NCBI GenBank assembly: GCA_000722615.1
Contig: JOKI01000013.1
Coordinates: forward strand, 1 to 64,000
Source: Pseudorhizobium pelagicum
GTDB lineage: Bacteria > Pseudomonadota > Alphaproteobacteria > Rhizobiales > Rhizobiaceae
Direction: 5' to 3'
DNA: 64,000 nt
Part shown: in pieces, positions 18,234 through 26,745 of the stretch
Numbering within the stretch: position 1 is the stretch's first letter
Layout: each line of letters opens with the position of its first letter
Position numbers and translations under genes: made by a program
Notes under the pieces: generated by a model
Told to the model about the DNA's origin: nothing
The model's database searches: none
Seen by the model: only the letters and a program-made list of their open reading frames with translations

Positions 18234-19259
18234 ATGTTCAACTTCAGCCTTGGATTGGGCGCCCTCGCCCTTGGCCTTTCGCTTACCGCCGGCCTGTTCG
18301 GCCCCGCTCAGGCAGAGACCACCCTGCTCAATGTCTCCTACGATCCGACGCGCGAATTCTACGAGGAGTACAATGCTCTCTTTGCCGAGCACTGGCAGCA
18401 GGAGACCGGCGAAACCATCATGATCGAGCAGTCGCACGGCGGTTCCGGCCGGCAGGCCCGCGGCGTCATCGAGGGCCTCGATGCCGATGTGGTGACGCTG
18501 GCGCTCGGCAGCGACATCGATGCGATCGCCAAGCACAGCGGCAGGATCTCGCCGGACTGGCGCGGCAGGTTCCCGCACAACTCCGCGCCCTATACCTCGA
18601 CCATCGTCTTCCTGGTGCGCAAGGGCAATCCGAAGGACGTCCACGACTGGAACGACCTGGTGAAGGACGGCGTCGAGATCGTCACGCCGAATCCGAAGAC
18701 GTCGGGCGGCGCCCGCTGGAACTACCTGGCCGCCTGGGCCTTCGCCAACCACGCCTTCGGAGGCGATCAGGAGAAGATCAAGGCCTATATGGCCGACCTC
18801 TTCACCCATGTGGTGGTGATGGACACCGGCGCCCGCGGCGCCACCACGACGTTTACCGAGCGCGCGATGGGCGACGTGCTGCTGGCATGGGAGAACGAGG
18901 CTTATCTGGCGCTGAAGGAGATGGGCCCGGAGAACTTCGACATCGTCGTGCCGCCGTTCTCGATCCGCGCCGAACCGCCGGTCGCCGTCGTCGACGCCAA
19001 TGTCGACAAGCGGGGCACGCGCCAGGCCGCCGAGGCCTATCTGCAGCACCTCTATTCCGACGAGGCGCAGAGGCTGATCGCCAGGCACTTCTTCCGCCCG
19101 GCCAATCCCGCGGCCGTGCCGCCGGACCTCCTGCAGCATCTGCCCGACATCACGCTGGTGACGATCGACGACCCGATCTTCGGCGGCTGGGAGAAGACGC
19201 AGGCCGAGCACTTCTCCAATGGCGGGATCTTCGACCAGATCCAGGCAGGCCGGAACTGA
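18234..19259 (+). CDS. Periplasmic sulfate-binding protein, orphan
   Basis: 341-aa Sbp/CysP family protein. Signal peptide to about residue 27 (LSLTAGLFGPAQA cut). The sulfate-binding signature is clear: LLNVSYDPTREFYEEYN, QSHGGSGRQARGV, VTLALGSDIDAI, PNPKTSGGARWNYLAAW. It should deliver sulfate or thiosulfate to a CysTWA transporter, but no permease or ATPase gene follows; a stem-loop comes right after the stop. So either the transporter is elsewhere or this protein serves as a scavenger or sensor. GGAGGG precedes the ATG. Upstream operator-like repeat noted separately. Confidence 0.9.
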   Translation: MFNFSLGLGALALGLSLTAGLFGPAQAETTLLNVSYDPTREFYEEYNALFAEHWQQETGETIMIEQSHGGSGRQARGVIEGLDADVVTLALGSDIDAIAKHSGRISPDWRGRFPHNSAPYTSTIVFLVRKGNPKDVHDWNDLVKDGVEIVTPNPKTSGGARWNYLAAWAFANHAFGGDQEKIKAYMADLFTHVVVMDTGARGATTTFTERAMGDVLLAWENEAYLALKEMGPENFDIVVPPFSIRAEPPVAVVDANVDKRGTRQAAEAYLQHLYSDEAQRLIARHFFRPANPAAVPPDLLQHLPDITLVTIDDPIFGGWEKTQAEHFSNGGIFDQIQAGRN

Positions 19260-19268
19260 CACACAGGG

Positions 19269-19296
19269 GCGGCGGGTGAGGATCTCCACCCGCCGC
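19269..19296 (+). terminator. Stem-loop after the sulfate-binding gene
   Basis: GCGGCGGGTG, 8-base loop, CACCCGCCGC: a perfect 10-bp stem ending 37 bp after the stop codon. No U tract, so it may terminate weakly or protect the mRNA 3' end. Confidence 0.55.
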
Positions 19297-19379
19297 TCCC
19301 GTAACAAATATGTCATGTCAGCCGGAACAAAAACCGTCGCAGCGGATTCGGACTTAATCCCTCGTCAATGGAGAGCAAC

Positions 19380-19586
19380 ATGGCAATGTCGGCGCATATC
19401 CACGTCAAGCCAGAGGATCACATCCTGACCATCCAGGAGGCGATCGAGCCGGTCTACAACCGGCTGGCCCTCGAATGCGAGGCCCGGATCATCGAGGCCG
19501 CAGTCCGCGCCGGCTGGTCCGCCGAAGAGGCGGTCATGGCCATCGAGGATCTTCGCAAGCGCGAGATGCTCGAGAACACCCATTAA
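19380..19586 (+). CDS. Hypothetical small acidic protein (68 aa)
   Basis: A 68-aa soluble protein, MAMSAHIHVKPEDHILTIQE..., predicted all-helical after residue 15: IQEAIEPVYNRLALECEARIIEAAVRAGWSAEEAVMAIEDLRKREM. The second half looks like a short helix-turn-helix or UBA-like three-helix bundle, with GWSAEEAVMAI. I do not recognise a named family. The start at 19380 is preceded by GGAG; ATG at 19368 overlaps that site. Freestanding between the sulfate-binding gene and a 26-aa peptide gene. Confidence 0.65.
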   Translation: MAMSAHIHVKPEDHILTIQEAIEPVYNRLALECEARIIEAAVRAGWSAEEAVMAIEDLRKREMLENTH

Positions 19587-19720
19587 GCCTCCGTCTCGTC
19601 GTCCGCTGACGCCTATGGAGAGCCGGCTGAAGAGCCGGGCTCGTTTCCGTGCCGCGACACACGAAGGCGTGAAGGAACGGCCTGCTCTACCGTGACTTGG
19701 AACGGGCAAAGGAGGACGCC

Positions 19721-19801
19721 ATGGCATCCGAGTGGCCCATGTTCATTCTGCAATCGATTGCGGTTATCGCGCTGGTGGGAGCGCTGTTCATCCGGACATG
19801 A
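19721..19801 (+). CDS. Single-helix membrane microprotein (26 aa)
   Basis: MASEWPMFILQSIAVIALVG... with 26 codons: a short polar start, a hydrophobic span of about 17 residues (FILQSIAVIALVGALFI) and an RT end. The ribosome site AAAGGAGG lies 5 bp before the ATG and is among the best in the window, which is the main reason to believe translation. No relative is recognised. It is followed at once by the convergent response regulator gene (38 bp). Confidence 0.5.
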   Translation: MASEWPMFILQSIAVIALVGALFIRT

Positions 19802-19839
19802 ATGCGTGCGCGCGCCATGTTCGCGCGGCGCATCCACAA

Positions 19840-20766
19840 TCATCCGTCGCGCCAGAGCACCTTGACGGCCATGGTCGCGGCCGAAGTCCGTTTTTCCACC
19901 ATCAGCTTGTTGAAGATCTGCTCCAGGTGCTTGTTGACCGTTCGCGGCGACATCTTGAGGATGTCGGCGATCTCCTTGTTGGCCTTGCCGTGGGCAATCC
20001 ACAACAGCACTTCCGCCTCCCGCAGCGTCAGCCCGAAGGCCTTGGCGAGCTGCTCCTCGTCGGTGCCCCGATGCCGATCGACGAGGCGCAGCAGGACCTC
20101 CTCGCCGCCGTCGTCCGACAGCAGGCGAAGCTCCAGGTCCTGGCCGTTGCGGGAGCAGCGGAACGCCCCGCCGAGAGGGGCAGAGGGTGCGGTGTCCACC
20201 ACCTGTCCAAGCCATTCCACCAGGTCCCAGGGCAGATAGGCGCCCTGGTCCGAGCGGATGCCGGCGCGCTGCAGGAGGTCGGCGGCCTGCTGCGTCGACC
20301 ACAGGATCCGGCCGCGTCGGTCGCAGGAGACGATCCAGCGCCCCGTGGAATCCAGCGCGCGCCGCGCCGAGCGCGCCCGGCGCGCATTGCCGAGGTGGAC
20401 GCGCATCCGCGCGAACAGCTCGTTCAGTTCGATCGGCTTGCTGACGAAATCCACGCCGCCGGCCGCAAGCGCACGCATGACATGCTCGCTCTCATTGAAG
20501 CCGGTCATGAAGATGATCGGAATATCCTCGAAGCCGCGTTCCGACTTCAGGATCTGGCAGGTCTCGAAGCCGTCGAGCCCCGGCATCACCGCGTCCATCA
20601 GGACGATGTCGGGCGAATTGCTGTTGGCCATCGAGATCGCCTGCCGGCCGCTGTTGCAGGTCAGCACGTCCATCCCTTCCAGCGTCAGGGCGTCGGACAG
20701 CATGAACAGGGCGTCGGGCGAATCGTCGACCACAAGGACGCGACTGCTCTCCGGAAGGTCAGGCAT
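19840..20766 (-). CDS. Response regulator with LuxR-type output domain
   Basis: 308 aa. Receiver domain at residues 9-125 with VLVVDDSPDALFML, phospho-acceptor Asp58 (IVLMDAVMPG) and KPIELNELFARM. A middle PAS-like segment (about 138-225: GRWIVSCDRRGRILWSTQQAADLLQRAG) precedes a LuxR/FixJ helix-turn-helix (about 243-300) with LTLREAEVLLWIAHGKANKEIADIL and SPRTVNKHLEQIFNKLMV. Its start overlaps the 3' end of the upstream hybrid kinase by 8 bp, so the two are translationally coupled partners. The likely target is the divergent urt-fmd operon. The middle PAS segment is uncommon in LuxR-type regulators. Confidence 0.9.
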   Translation of the reverse strand: MPDLPESSRVLVVDDSPDALFMLSDALTLEGMDVLTCNSGRQAISMANSNSPDIVLMDAVMPGLDGFETCQILKSERGFEDIPIIFMTGFNESEHVMRALAAGGVDFVSKPIELNELFARMRVHLGNARRARSARRALDSTGRWIVSCDRRGRILWSTQQAADLLQRAGIRSDQGAYLPWDLVEWLGQVVDTAPSAPLGGAFRCSRNGQDLELRLLSDDGGEEVLLRLVDRHRGTDEEQLAKAFGLTLREAEVLLWIAHGKANKEIADILKMSPRTVNKHLEQIFNKLMVEKRTSAATMAVKVLWRDG

Positions 20767-23700
20767 TTTTCACCTCCTCGATGACGGCCAGGAAGTCACG
20801 AAGACGGTAGTTCGTGACGAGAAGCCGCATATGGCCGCAGAACCGGGCCGTTGACGGCGACGAGCTCTCGATGTCGTTCAGCATGGCTTCGATCGAGCGG
20901 ACGAAGCCTGTTTCACCCAGTGTCCGTAGCTGCTTCAGCTTGCTGCGGTCCGGCAGTTCGCCGGCGGAAAAGCCTCGCTGCATCTCCACCTCGACCGCCC
21001 CTTCCCCTTCATGCACCCATGTCACCGACATCAGCGTCGCAAACCAGTCGAACAGTTCGTCGAAGCTGAAGGGCTTGATGAGATAGGCGTCGAAAAGATC
21101 CGCATGCTCCGGCCGGGTCCGCTCGTTGCCCGCATCCGCCGACAGCATGATGATCGGCAGCTGCCGGCCGATCCGCCGGCGCACCTGTCGCGCCACGTCC
21201 CAGCCGGAGATGCCGGGCATGGCGATGTCGAGGACGAGAATGTCCGGCCGATAGAGCGACAGAGCCGAAAGACAGGCCCGGCCATCGGCCGCCGTGATGA
21301 CGGTGAAGCCCAGCGGCCGCAGCACATCCTCGAGAAGCGCACGCTGGTTGCCGTCGTCGTCGGCCACCAGCACGGTCCGGCGCGGCCCCTCGTAGCCGCT
21401 GATGCGCGAGACGGCGGCGGGCGCGTCTTCCGGACCGACGGCGGCGGAAAGGTGCAGCCGGACGCCGAAATAGCTGCCGACGCCGGCAGTGCTGTGCACC
21501 GTGAGTTCGCCGCCCATGATCTCGACCAGGAGCTTGGTAATGGTCAGGCCCAATCCGGTGCCCGGCGGGCGGTTTGCGTCCATCGCCTGCTCGGCCCGCT
21601 CGAACGGCAGGAACACCCGCTCGATGTCTGCCGCGCCGATGCCGACGCCGGTGTCCTCGATCTCGAAGGTCGCCACCTGCCCGCGGTAGGTGACCGTCAG
21701 GCTGACCTTGCCGTGGTCGGTGAACTTGATCGCATTCGACAGGAGGTTGATCAGCACCTGCCGCAGCCGCTTCTCGTCGGTGACAACATAGTCCGGCATC
21801 GACGAGCTGGCATGGAACTCGAAGTCGATCCCCTTGGCCTGCGCCTGCAGCGTCAGCATGTCGACGATCTGGTCGAGGAAGGGCCGGAGCGCAATCTTGT
21901 GCCGGAAGATCTCCAGCCGACCCGCCTCGATCTTGGAGATGTCGAGGAGCCCTTCGATCATGTCGGCCAGATGCTCCCCGCTGCGCTTGATCGTGCGTGC
22001 CGCATTGTGGATGTAGACCGGCAGCCCCTTCTGCCGTTCCAGCAGTTGGGCGTAGCCGAGAATGGCGCTGAGCGGCGTGCGCAGCTCGTGGCTGAGGCCC
22101 ACCACATATTTGCTCTTGGCGACATTCGCCTGCTCGGCCACCTCCTTGGCCTTCTGCAGCAGACGGTCCGTCTCCTCGTGCGCCTGGATCTCGTCCATCA
22201 GCAGCCGCGTGTGCTTGCGCGCCTCGTCTTCCGCGAACTTGCGGCTCTCCTGGGCGAGCACGAAGAGCCACACGATGATGCCGGCAATGATGAAGACGAT
22301 GATGAACAGCTTCCACAAGACGGTGGCAATCTGCGCGGCCGGCAGGGTTCGGTCGAGGCTGCTCTGGAAATAGATCAGCCAGAAGACCAAGCCGATCAGC
22401 GCGGTGACCACCGTCAGCACCGCCAGATACTGGGCAAGCCGGCTCTCCAGGAAGGTCGCGACACGATGCGGCAGGAAGGTCGCCGTGAAGCCGCGCAGCT
22501 GCTCCATGAAGCGCGCGTCCGTCTTGCAGGCGTCGAGGCAGCGCGCATCGAGCGAACAGCAGAGCGAGCAGATCGGCCCCGAATAGATCGGGCAGCGTGC
22601 CATGTCCTCGCTGTCGAAATGGTGCTCGCAGATGCAGCACTCGATCCGTTGCGCGGTCTTCCAGTCGGCGGGCGACTGGCGGGCAATGTAGTAGCGCCCG
22701 CCGGTTGCGAAGGCGATGACCGGCGAAAGCACGAAGGCGGAGGCGAGCGCGACGTAGATGTAGACTGCCGCAAGCGTCGGGCCGAAGACGCCGAAATAGG
22801 CGATCAGTCCGGCAAGGGCCGAGATCGACATGGAGCCGAAGCCGACCGGGTTGATGTCGTAGAGATGCGCCCGCTTGAATTCGATGGACCGTGGCGACAA
22901 CCCCAGCGGCTTGTTGATGACGAGATCCGCGACGATGGCGCCCATCCACGAGACCGCCAGAATGGAATAGAGCCCGAGCGTCTGCTCCAGCGCCTTGTAG
23001 ACCCCGAACTCCATCAGCAGCAGTCCGAGCAGGACGTTGAACACCAGCCAGACCACGCGGCCCGGGTGGCTGTGCGTCAGGCGCGAGAAGAAGTTCGACC
23101 AGGCAATCGAACCCGCATAGCTGTTGGTGACGTTGATCTTGGCCTGGCAGATGATCACGAAGACGCCGGTGAGCCCCAGCGCCAGCTCCGGCGACGCCAG
23201 CATTTCCCTGAACACGCTGAGATACATCTGCGTCGGGTCGGCGGCATCGGCGAAATCGACGCCGTGCTGGAAGGCATAGAAGGCGAGAAACGAGCCCGCC
23301 ATGATCTTCAGGCCGCCGATGACGGCCCAGCCGGGACCTGCCGACAGGAGGGCTGCCCACCACCGCCACCGGTTCTGTCGGTCCTGGCGCGGCAGAAACC
23401 GAAGGAAGTCGACCTGTTCGCCGATCTGCGCCACCAGCGAGAACAGCACCGCCGACGCGGCGCCGAAATAGACGATGTCGATCGAGCCGTCGGATTGTCC
23501 CCATAGCCCCGTGTAGCCGGTCCACTGTCGCACGGAGACGTGGCTCTGCGCGGCGATGAAGACGAAGGGGGCAAGCTGCAGCACGATCCAGAACGGCTGC
23601 GTCCAGGCCTGGAAACGGCTGATGAAGGTCACCCCGTGGGTCACCAGCGGAATGATCGCCAGCGCGCTGACGATGTAGCCGATGGAGAGCGGCAGCCCGG

Positions 23701-24133
23701 TGCACAGCTCCAGGGCCGTCGCCACGATGGCGGCCTCGATAGCGAAGAAGATGAAGGTGAAGGTCGCGTAGATCAGCGAGGTGACGGTCGATCCGATATA
23801 GCCGAAGCCCGCTCCGCGCGTGAGAAGATCGATATCGACCCCGTATTTGGCGGCATTATAGGCAATCGGCACGCCCATGAGGAAGATGATCGTGCAGGTG
23901 ACGCCGATTGCCATCGCCGCATTGGCAAAGCCGTAGTTCAGCGTGATCGACCCGCCGATCGCTTCCAGCGCCAGGAAGGAGATGGCGCCGATGGCCGTAT
24001 TGGCGATGCGCCCGGTGGAAAAACGCCTGACCCGGTAGGCGGTGAAACGCAGCGCGTAGTCTTCCAGGGTCTGGTTGGCGACCCACTTGTTGTAGATCCG
24101 GCGATTTCGGGGCACCCGCTCGGCTGCGGTCAC
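20759..24133 (-). CDS. NCS1 permease-histidine kinase-receiver fusion
   Basis: 1124 aa. Residues 1-490 look like a full NCS1 (nucleobase/hydantoin/allantoin) permease with about 12 membrane segments, including LTRGAGFGYIGS and NSYAGSIAWSNFFSRL. Then a cysteine-rich loop (Cys499, 500, 502, 514, 522, 525, 526, 532, 536), two further membrane segments (about 565-590 and 605-627), a coiled linker, HisKA with His682 in SHELRTPLSAILGY, ATPase boxes (LINLLSNAIKF, DTGVGIG, GTGLGL), a receiver with Asp969 (LVLDIAMPG), and a C-terminal HPt-like helical tail (about 1040-1124) without an obvious phospho-histidine. Arrangement parallels CbrA, where an SLC5 transporter is fused to a kinase. Divergent from urtA; likely senses urea, amides or a nucleobase-derived compound. 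Confidence 0.9.
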   Translation of the reverse strand: MTAAERVPRNRRIYNKWVANQTLEDYALRFTAYRVRRFSTGRIANTAIGAISFLALEAIGGSITLNYGFANAAMAIGVTCTIIFLMGVPIAYNAAKYGVDIDLLTRGAGFGYIGSTVTSLIYATFTFIFFAIEAAIVATALELCTGLPLSIGYIVSALAIIPLVTHGVTFISRFQAWTQPFWIVLQLAPFVFIAAQSHVSVRQWTGYTGLWGQSDGSIDIVYFGAASAVLFSLVAQIGEQVDFLRFLPRQDRQNRWRWWAALLSAGPGWAVIGGLKIMAGSFLAFYAFQHGVDFADAADPTQMYLSVFREMLASPELALGLTGVFVIICQAKINVTNSYAGSIAWSNFFSRLTHSHPGRVVWLVFNVLLGLLLMEFGVYKALEQTLGLYSILAVSWMGAIVADLVINKPLGLSPRSIEFKRAHLYDINPVGFGSMSISALAGLIAYFGVFGPTLAAVYIYVALASAFVLSPVIAFATGGRYYIARQSPADWKTAQRIECCICEHHFDSEDMARCPIYSGPICSLCCSLDARCLDACKTDARFMEQLRGFTATFLPHRVATFLESRLAQYLAVLTVVTALIGLVFWLIYFQSSLDRTLPAAQIATVLWKLFIIVFIIAGIIVWLFVLAQESRKFAEDEARKHTRLLMDEIQAHEETDRLLQKAKEVAEQANVAKSKYVVGLSHELRTPLSAILGYAQLLERQKGLPVYIHNAARTIKRSGEHLADMIEGLLDISKIEAGRLEIFRHKIALRPFLDQIVDMLTLQAQAKGIDFEFHASSSMPDYVVTDEKRLRQVLINLLSNAIKFTDHGKVSLTVTYRGQVATFEIEDTGVGIGAADIERVFLPFERAEQAMDANRPPGTGLGLTITKLLVEIMGGELTVHSTAGVGSYFGVRLHLSAAVGPEDAPAAVSRISGYEGPRRTVLVADDDGNQRALLEDVLRPLGFTVITAADGRACLSALSLYRPDILVLDIAMPGISGWDVARQVRRRIGRQLPIIMLSADAGNERTRPEHADLFDAYLIKPFSFDELFDWFATLMSVTWVHEGEGAVEVEMQRGFSAGELPDRSKLKQLRTLGETGFVRSIEAMLNDIESSSPSTARFCGHMRLLVTNYRLRDFLAVIEEVKNA

Positions 24134-24466
24134 GAAATACTACTCCTCAAGATCGACTGCGACACCCGTCACGCGAGACACGGCGTCCTTGCTGCAATGC
24201 AGAAGCAAGAAATGTTCCAGCGGGCTCCGCATGCTCCCGGACACGGTCGCCCGCCCCTTCAGCCCATGGAAGCTGCGCCGGCTTTTTCGAGCAAAATCAG
24301 CTGCTCGCTCCCCTCCTTGCGTCATCTGTCCTGATGCTAGGGGGAAAATGCTCAGGGGCAAATACGTCAAACGCTCCATTGTTGCGCCGCAGCAACGCCG
24401 TGACACTCGCGACAGTTGGCTGGACATAGCCAGCACCTTTCGAAACCAGCGAGAAGAGGCTCCGCC
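24134..24466. promoter_or_regulatory. Divergent control region of the kinase gene and urt-fmd operon
   Basis: 333 bp without a gene. Two direct repeats 15 bp apart, AGGGGGAAAATGC (24339) and AGGGGCAAATAC (24354), and a short inverted repeat GTTGC-GCCGCA-GCAAC (24381-24396) lie upstream of urtA and are candidate sites for the LuxR-type regulator. No sigma-54 consensus: the nearest look-alike at 24416-24434 has a 9-bp instead of 10-bp GG-GC spacing. Confidence 0.4.
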
Positions 24467-25729
24467 ATGAAGGAAGATCCGTCGAAGAACCTGATGTCCG
24501 TGACCCGCAGATCCCTGCTGGCTGGCATCGCCGCCATACCGCTTCTGTCAATCACCGGCATGCCGCTTCTGGCCGCCGACTATCCGACGGCGACCGTCAA
24601 CACGACGGGGCTCGCCGTCACCGACGACACCGTGAAGGTCGGCATCCTGCACTCCGTCACCGGCACCATGGCGATCAGCGAGACCGGTTCGGTGCAGGCC
24701 GAGAAGCTGGCGATCGAGCAGATCAACGCCATGGGCGGTGTGCTGGGCCGCAAGATCGAGTTCATCCAGGAAGATGGCGCCTCCGACTGGCCGACCTTCG
24801 CCGAAAAGGCCAAGAAGCTGCTGGTCCAGGACAAGGCTGCGGCCGTCTTCGGCTGCTGGACCTCCGCATCGCGCAAGGCCGTGCTGCCGGTCTTCGAGCA
24901 GTACAACGGCATGCTCTACTATCCGACCTTCTACGAAGGCCTCGAGGAGAGCCCGAACGTCATCTACACCGGCCAGGAAGCCACCCAGCAGATTCTTGCC
25001 GGCATCGACTGGGTCGTGAAGGAGAAGGGTGCGAAGTCCTTCTACCTCCTGGGCTCGGACTATATCTGGCCGCGCACCTCCAACAAGATCGCCCGCAAGC
25101 ACATCGAAAAGCTCGGGCTCGAAGTGGTCGGCGAGGAGTATTATCCGCTGGGTCACACCCAGTTCAACTCGGTGATCAACAAAATCAAGCTTAAGAAGCC
25201 GGACGTGATCTACGCCATCGTCGTCGGCGGCTCCAACGTCGCCTTCTACAAGCAGCTGAAGGCCGCCGGCATCGATCTTGCCAAGGAAAAGCCGCTGCTC
25301 CTGACTATCTCGGTGACCGAGGACGAGATCCTCGGCATCGGCGGCGAGAACATGGCCGGCGCCTACGCCATGATGAAATACTTCCAGAGCCTGGACAACG
25401 ACAACAACAAGGCCTTCGTCGAAGCCTTCAAGAAGATGTGGGGCGACGACATCGTCATCGGCGACGTCACCCAGGCGGCCTATCTCGGCCCCTGGCTGTG
25501 GAAGGCCGCCGTCGAGAAGGCCGGCTCCTTCGACATCGACAAGATCAAGGCAGCCTCGCCGGGCATCGAACTCACCACGGCACCCGAAGGCTACGTCAAG
25601 ATCCACGAGAACCATCACCTCTGGTCCAAGGCCCGCGTCGGCCATGCCCAGCTCGATGGCCAGTACAAGGTGGTCTACGAGACGAGCGAGCTGATGGAGC
25701 CCGATCCCTTCCCCGAAGGCTATCAATAA
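24467..25729 (+). CDS. urtA: Urea/short-chain amide ABC transporter, binding protein
   Basis: 420 aa, UrtA/FmdD class of the branched-chain amino acid (HAAT) binding-protein group. A twin-arginine-like signal (VTRRSLLAGIAAIPLLS) ends near residue 38. Mature protein shows VKVGILHSVTGTMAISET, FGCWTSASRKAVLPVFE, YYPTFYEGLEESPNVIYTG and GSDYIWPRTSN, all typical of urea/amide receptors. ATG at 24467 follows AGAGG; ATG at 24494 is a weaker alternative. First gene of urtABCDE-fmdA-fmdB. Periplasmic after export, and the presence of formamidase downstream points to formamide or related amides as well as urea. A stem-loop follows the stop codon. Confidence 0.9.
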   Translation: MKEDPSKNLMSVTRRSLLAGIAAIPLLSITGMPLLAADYPTATVNTTGLAVTDDTVKVGILHSVTGTMAISETGSVQAEKLAIEQINAMGGVLGRKIEFIQEDGASDWPTFAEKAKKLLVQDKAAAVFGCWTSASRKAVLPVFEQYNGMLYYPTFYEGLEESPNVIYTGQEATQQILAGIDWVVKEKGAKSFYLLGSDYIWPRTSNKIARKHIEKLGLEVVGEEYYPLGHTQFNSVINKIKLKKPDVIYAIVVGGSNVAFYKQLKAAGIDLAKEKPLLLTISVTEDEILGIGGENMAGAYAMMKYFQSLDNDNNKAFVEAFKKMWGDDIVIGDVTQAAYLGPWLWKAAVEKAGSFDIDKIKAASPGIELTTAPEGYVKIHENHHLWSKARVGHAQLDGQYKVVYETSELMEPDPFPEGYQ

Positions 25730-25740
25730 GCCTCGCCTGG

Positions 25741-25769
25741 CGCTGCCCCTCCACCACGGGCGGGCAGCG
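25741..25769 (+). other. Intercistronic stem-loop after urtA
   Basis: CGCTGCCC, 13-base loop, GGGCAGCG, followed by a pyrimidine run. Within the operon, 12 bp past the urtA stop. It may partly terminate or stabilise the urtA message, giving more binding protein than permease. Confidence 0.5.
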
Positions 25770-25808
25770 TCCTTTCTCCTTCCCCGACAGCGAACCGGCG
25801 AGGCCGCG

Positions 25809-26735
25809 ATGATTGGCGACTATACCTTCGGCGAATTCACTTCGATCCTGGCCATGCAGGGGTTTGCAGGCCTCAGCCTGTTCTCGGTCTTCGTGCTGAT
25901 GGCGCTCGGCCTGGCGATCATCTTCGGCCAGATGGGCGTCATCAACATGGCCCACGGCGAGTTCATGATCCTCGGCGCCTATGTCACCTACCTCTGCTCG
26001 CACCTGGTGACGACCTATGTGCCGGTGCTGTTTCCGGTCTACTTCTTCGCCGCCATGGTGCTCGCCTTCTGCGCCTCCTTTTCACTGGGGGTTCTGGTCG
26101 AATGGGCGCTGATCCGGCATCTCTACAGACGCCCGCTCGACACGCTTCTCGCCACCTGGGGCCTCTCGCTGATCCTGCAGCAGGTCTACCGCTCCGTCTT
26201 CGGCGCCCGCGAGGTGGGCGTCACGCTGCCGGACTGGATGATGGGTTCGGTGGCGCTGACCGACATGATCGAGATCCCGATCAACGGCCTCTTCGTCATG
26301 GGGCTGACGATCCTGATCGCCTTCGGCGTCTATCTGATGATGGCGCGCTCCACCTTCGGCAAGCAGGTGCGCGCCGTGCTGCAGAACCGGGTGATGGCGG
26401 GTGCGGTCGGCATCAACACCAAGCGCGTCGACCGGCTGACCTTCGGGCTCGGCTGCGGCATCGCCGGCATCGCCGGTGCGGCGTTTACGATGATCGGCTC
26501 CACCGGCCCGACCGCCGGCCAGCTCTACATCGTCGACACCTTCCTGGTGGTCGTCTTCGGCGGCGCCGGCAGCCTGATCGGCACCATCGCCTCCGCCTTC
26601 ACCATCTCGCAGGCCCAGTCGACGATGGAGTTCTTCATGAGCGGGTCCATGGCCAAGGTCCTGACCCTGCTCACCGTCGTCGGCATCCTGATGCTGCGCC
26701 CGCAAGGCCTGTTCACTCTCAACATCCGCCGCTGA
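25809..26735 (+). CDS. urtB: Urea/amide ABC transporter permease UrtB
   Basis: 308-aa LivH-type permease with about eight membrane helices. Family marks: FGQMGVINMAHGEFMILGAYV (about residues 40-60), LDTLLATWGLSLILQQVYR, and the C-terminal coupling stretch FGGAGSLIGTIASAF followed by LRPQGLF. The size lacks the long N-terminal extension found on many UrtB proteins, so it is closer to FmdE-like amide permeases. Separated from urtC by 10 bp. Inner membrane. Confidence 0.9.
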   Translation: MIGDYTFGEFTSILAMQGFAGLSLFSVFVLMALGLAIIFGQMGVINMAHGEFMILGAYVTYLCSHLVTTYVPVLFPVYFFAAMVLAFCASFSLGVLVEWALIRHLYRRPLDTLLATWGLSLILQQVYRSVFGAREVGVTLPDWMMGSVALTDMIEIPINGLFVMGLTILIAFGVYLMMARSTFGKQVRAVLQNRVMAGAVGINTKRVDRLTFGLGCGIAGIAGAAFTMIGSTGPTAGQLYIVDTFLVVVFGGAGSLIGTIASAFTISQAQSTMEFFMSGSMAKVLTLLTVVGILMLRPQGLFTLNIRR

Positions 26736-26745
26736 GGACCATTCC

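Noticed and set aside
19613..19720. EcfG promoter before the 26-aa microprotein
   Set aside because: GGAAC occurs at 19676-19680 but no CGTT follows at 16-17 bp.
21011..23506. 831-codon plus-strand open frame
   Set aside because: Entirely antisense to the NCS1-kinase gene; GC-rich third-position shadow with no domain.
24416..24434. TTGGCTGGACATAGCCAGC as a sigma-54 promoter for urtA
   Set aside because: GG to GC spacing is 9 instead of 10 bp and the -24 element lacks CAC.
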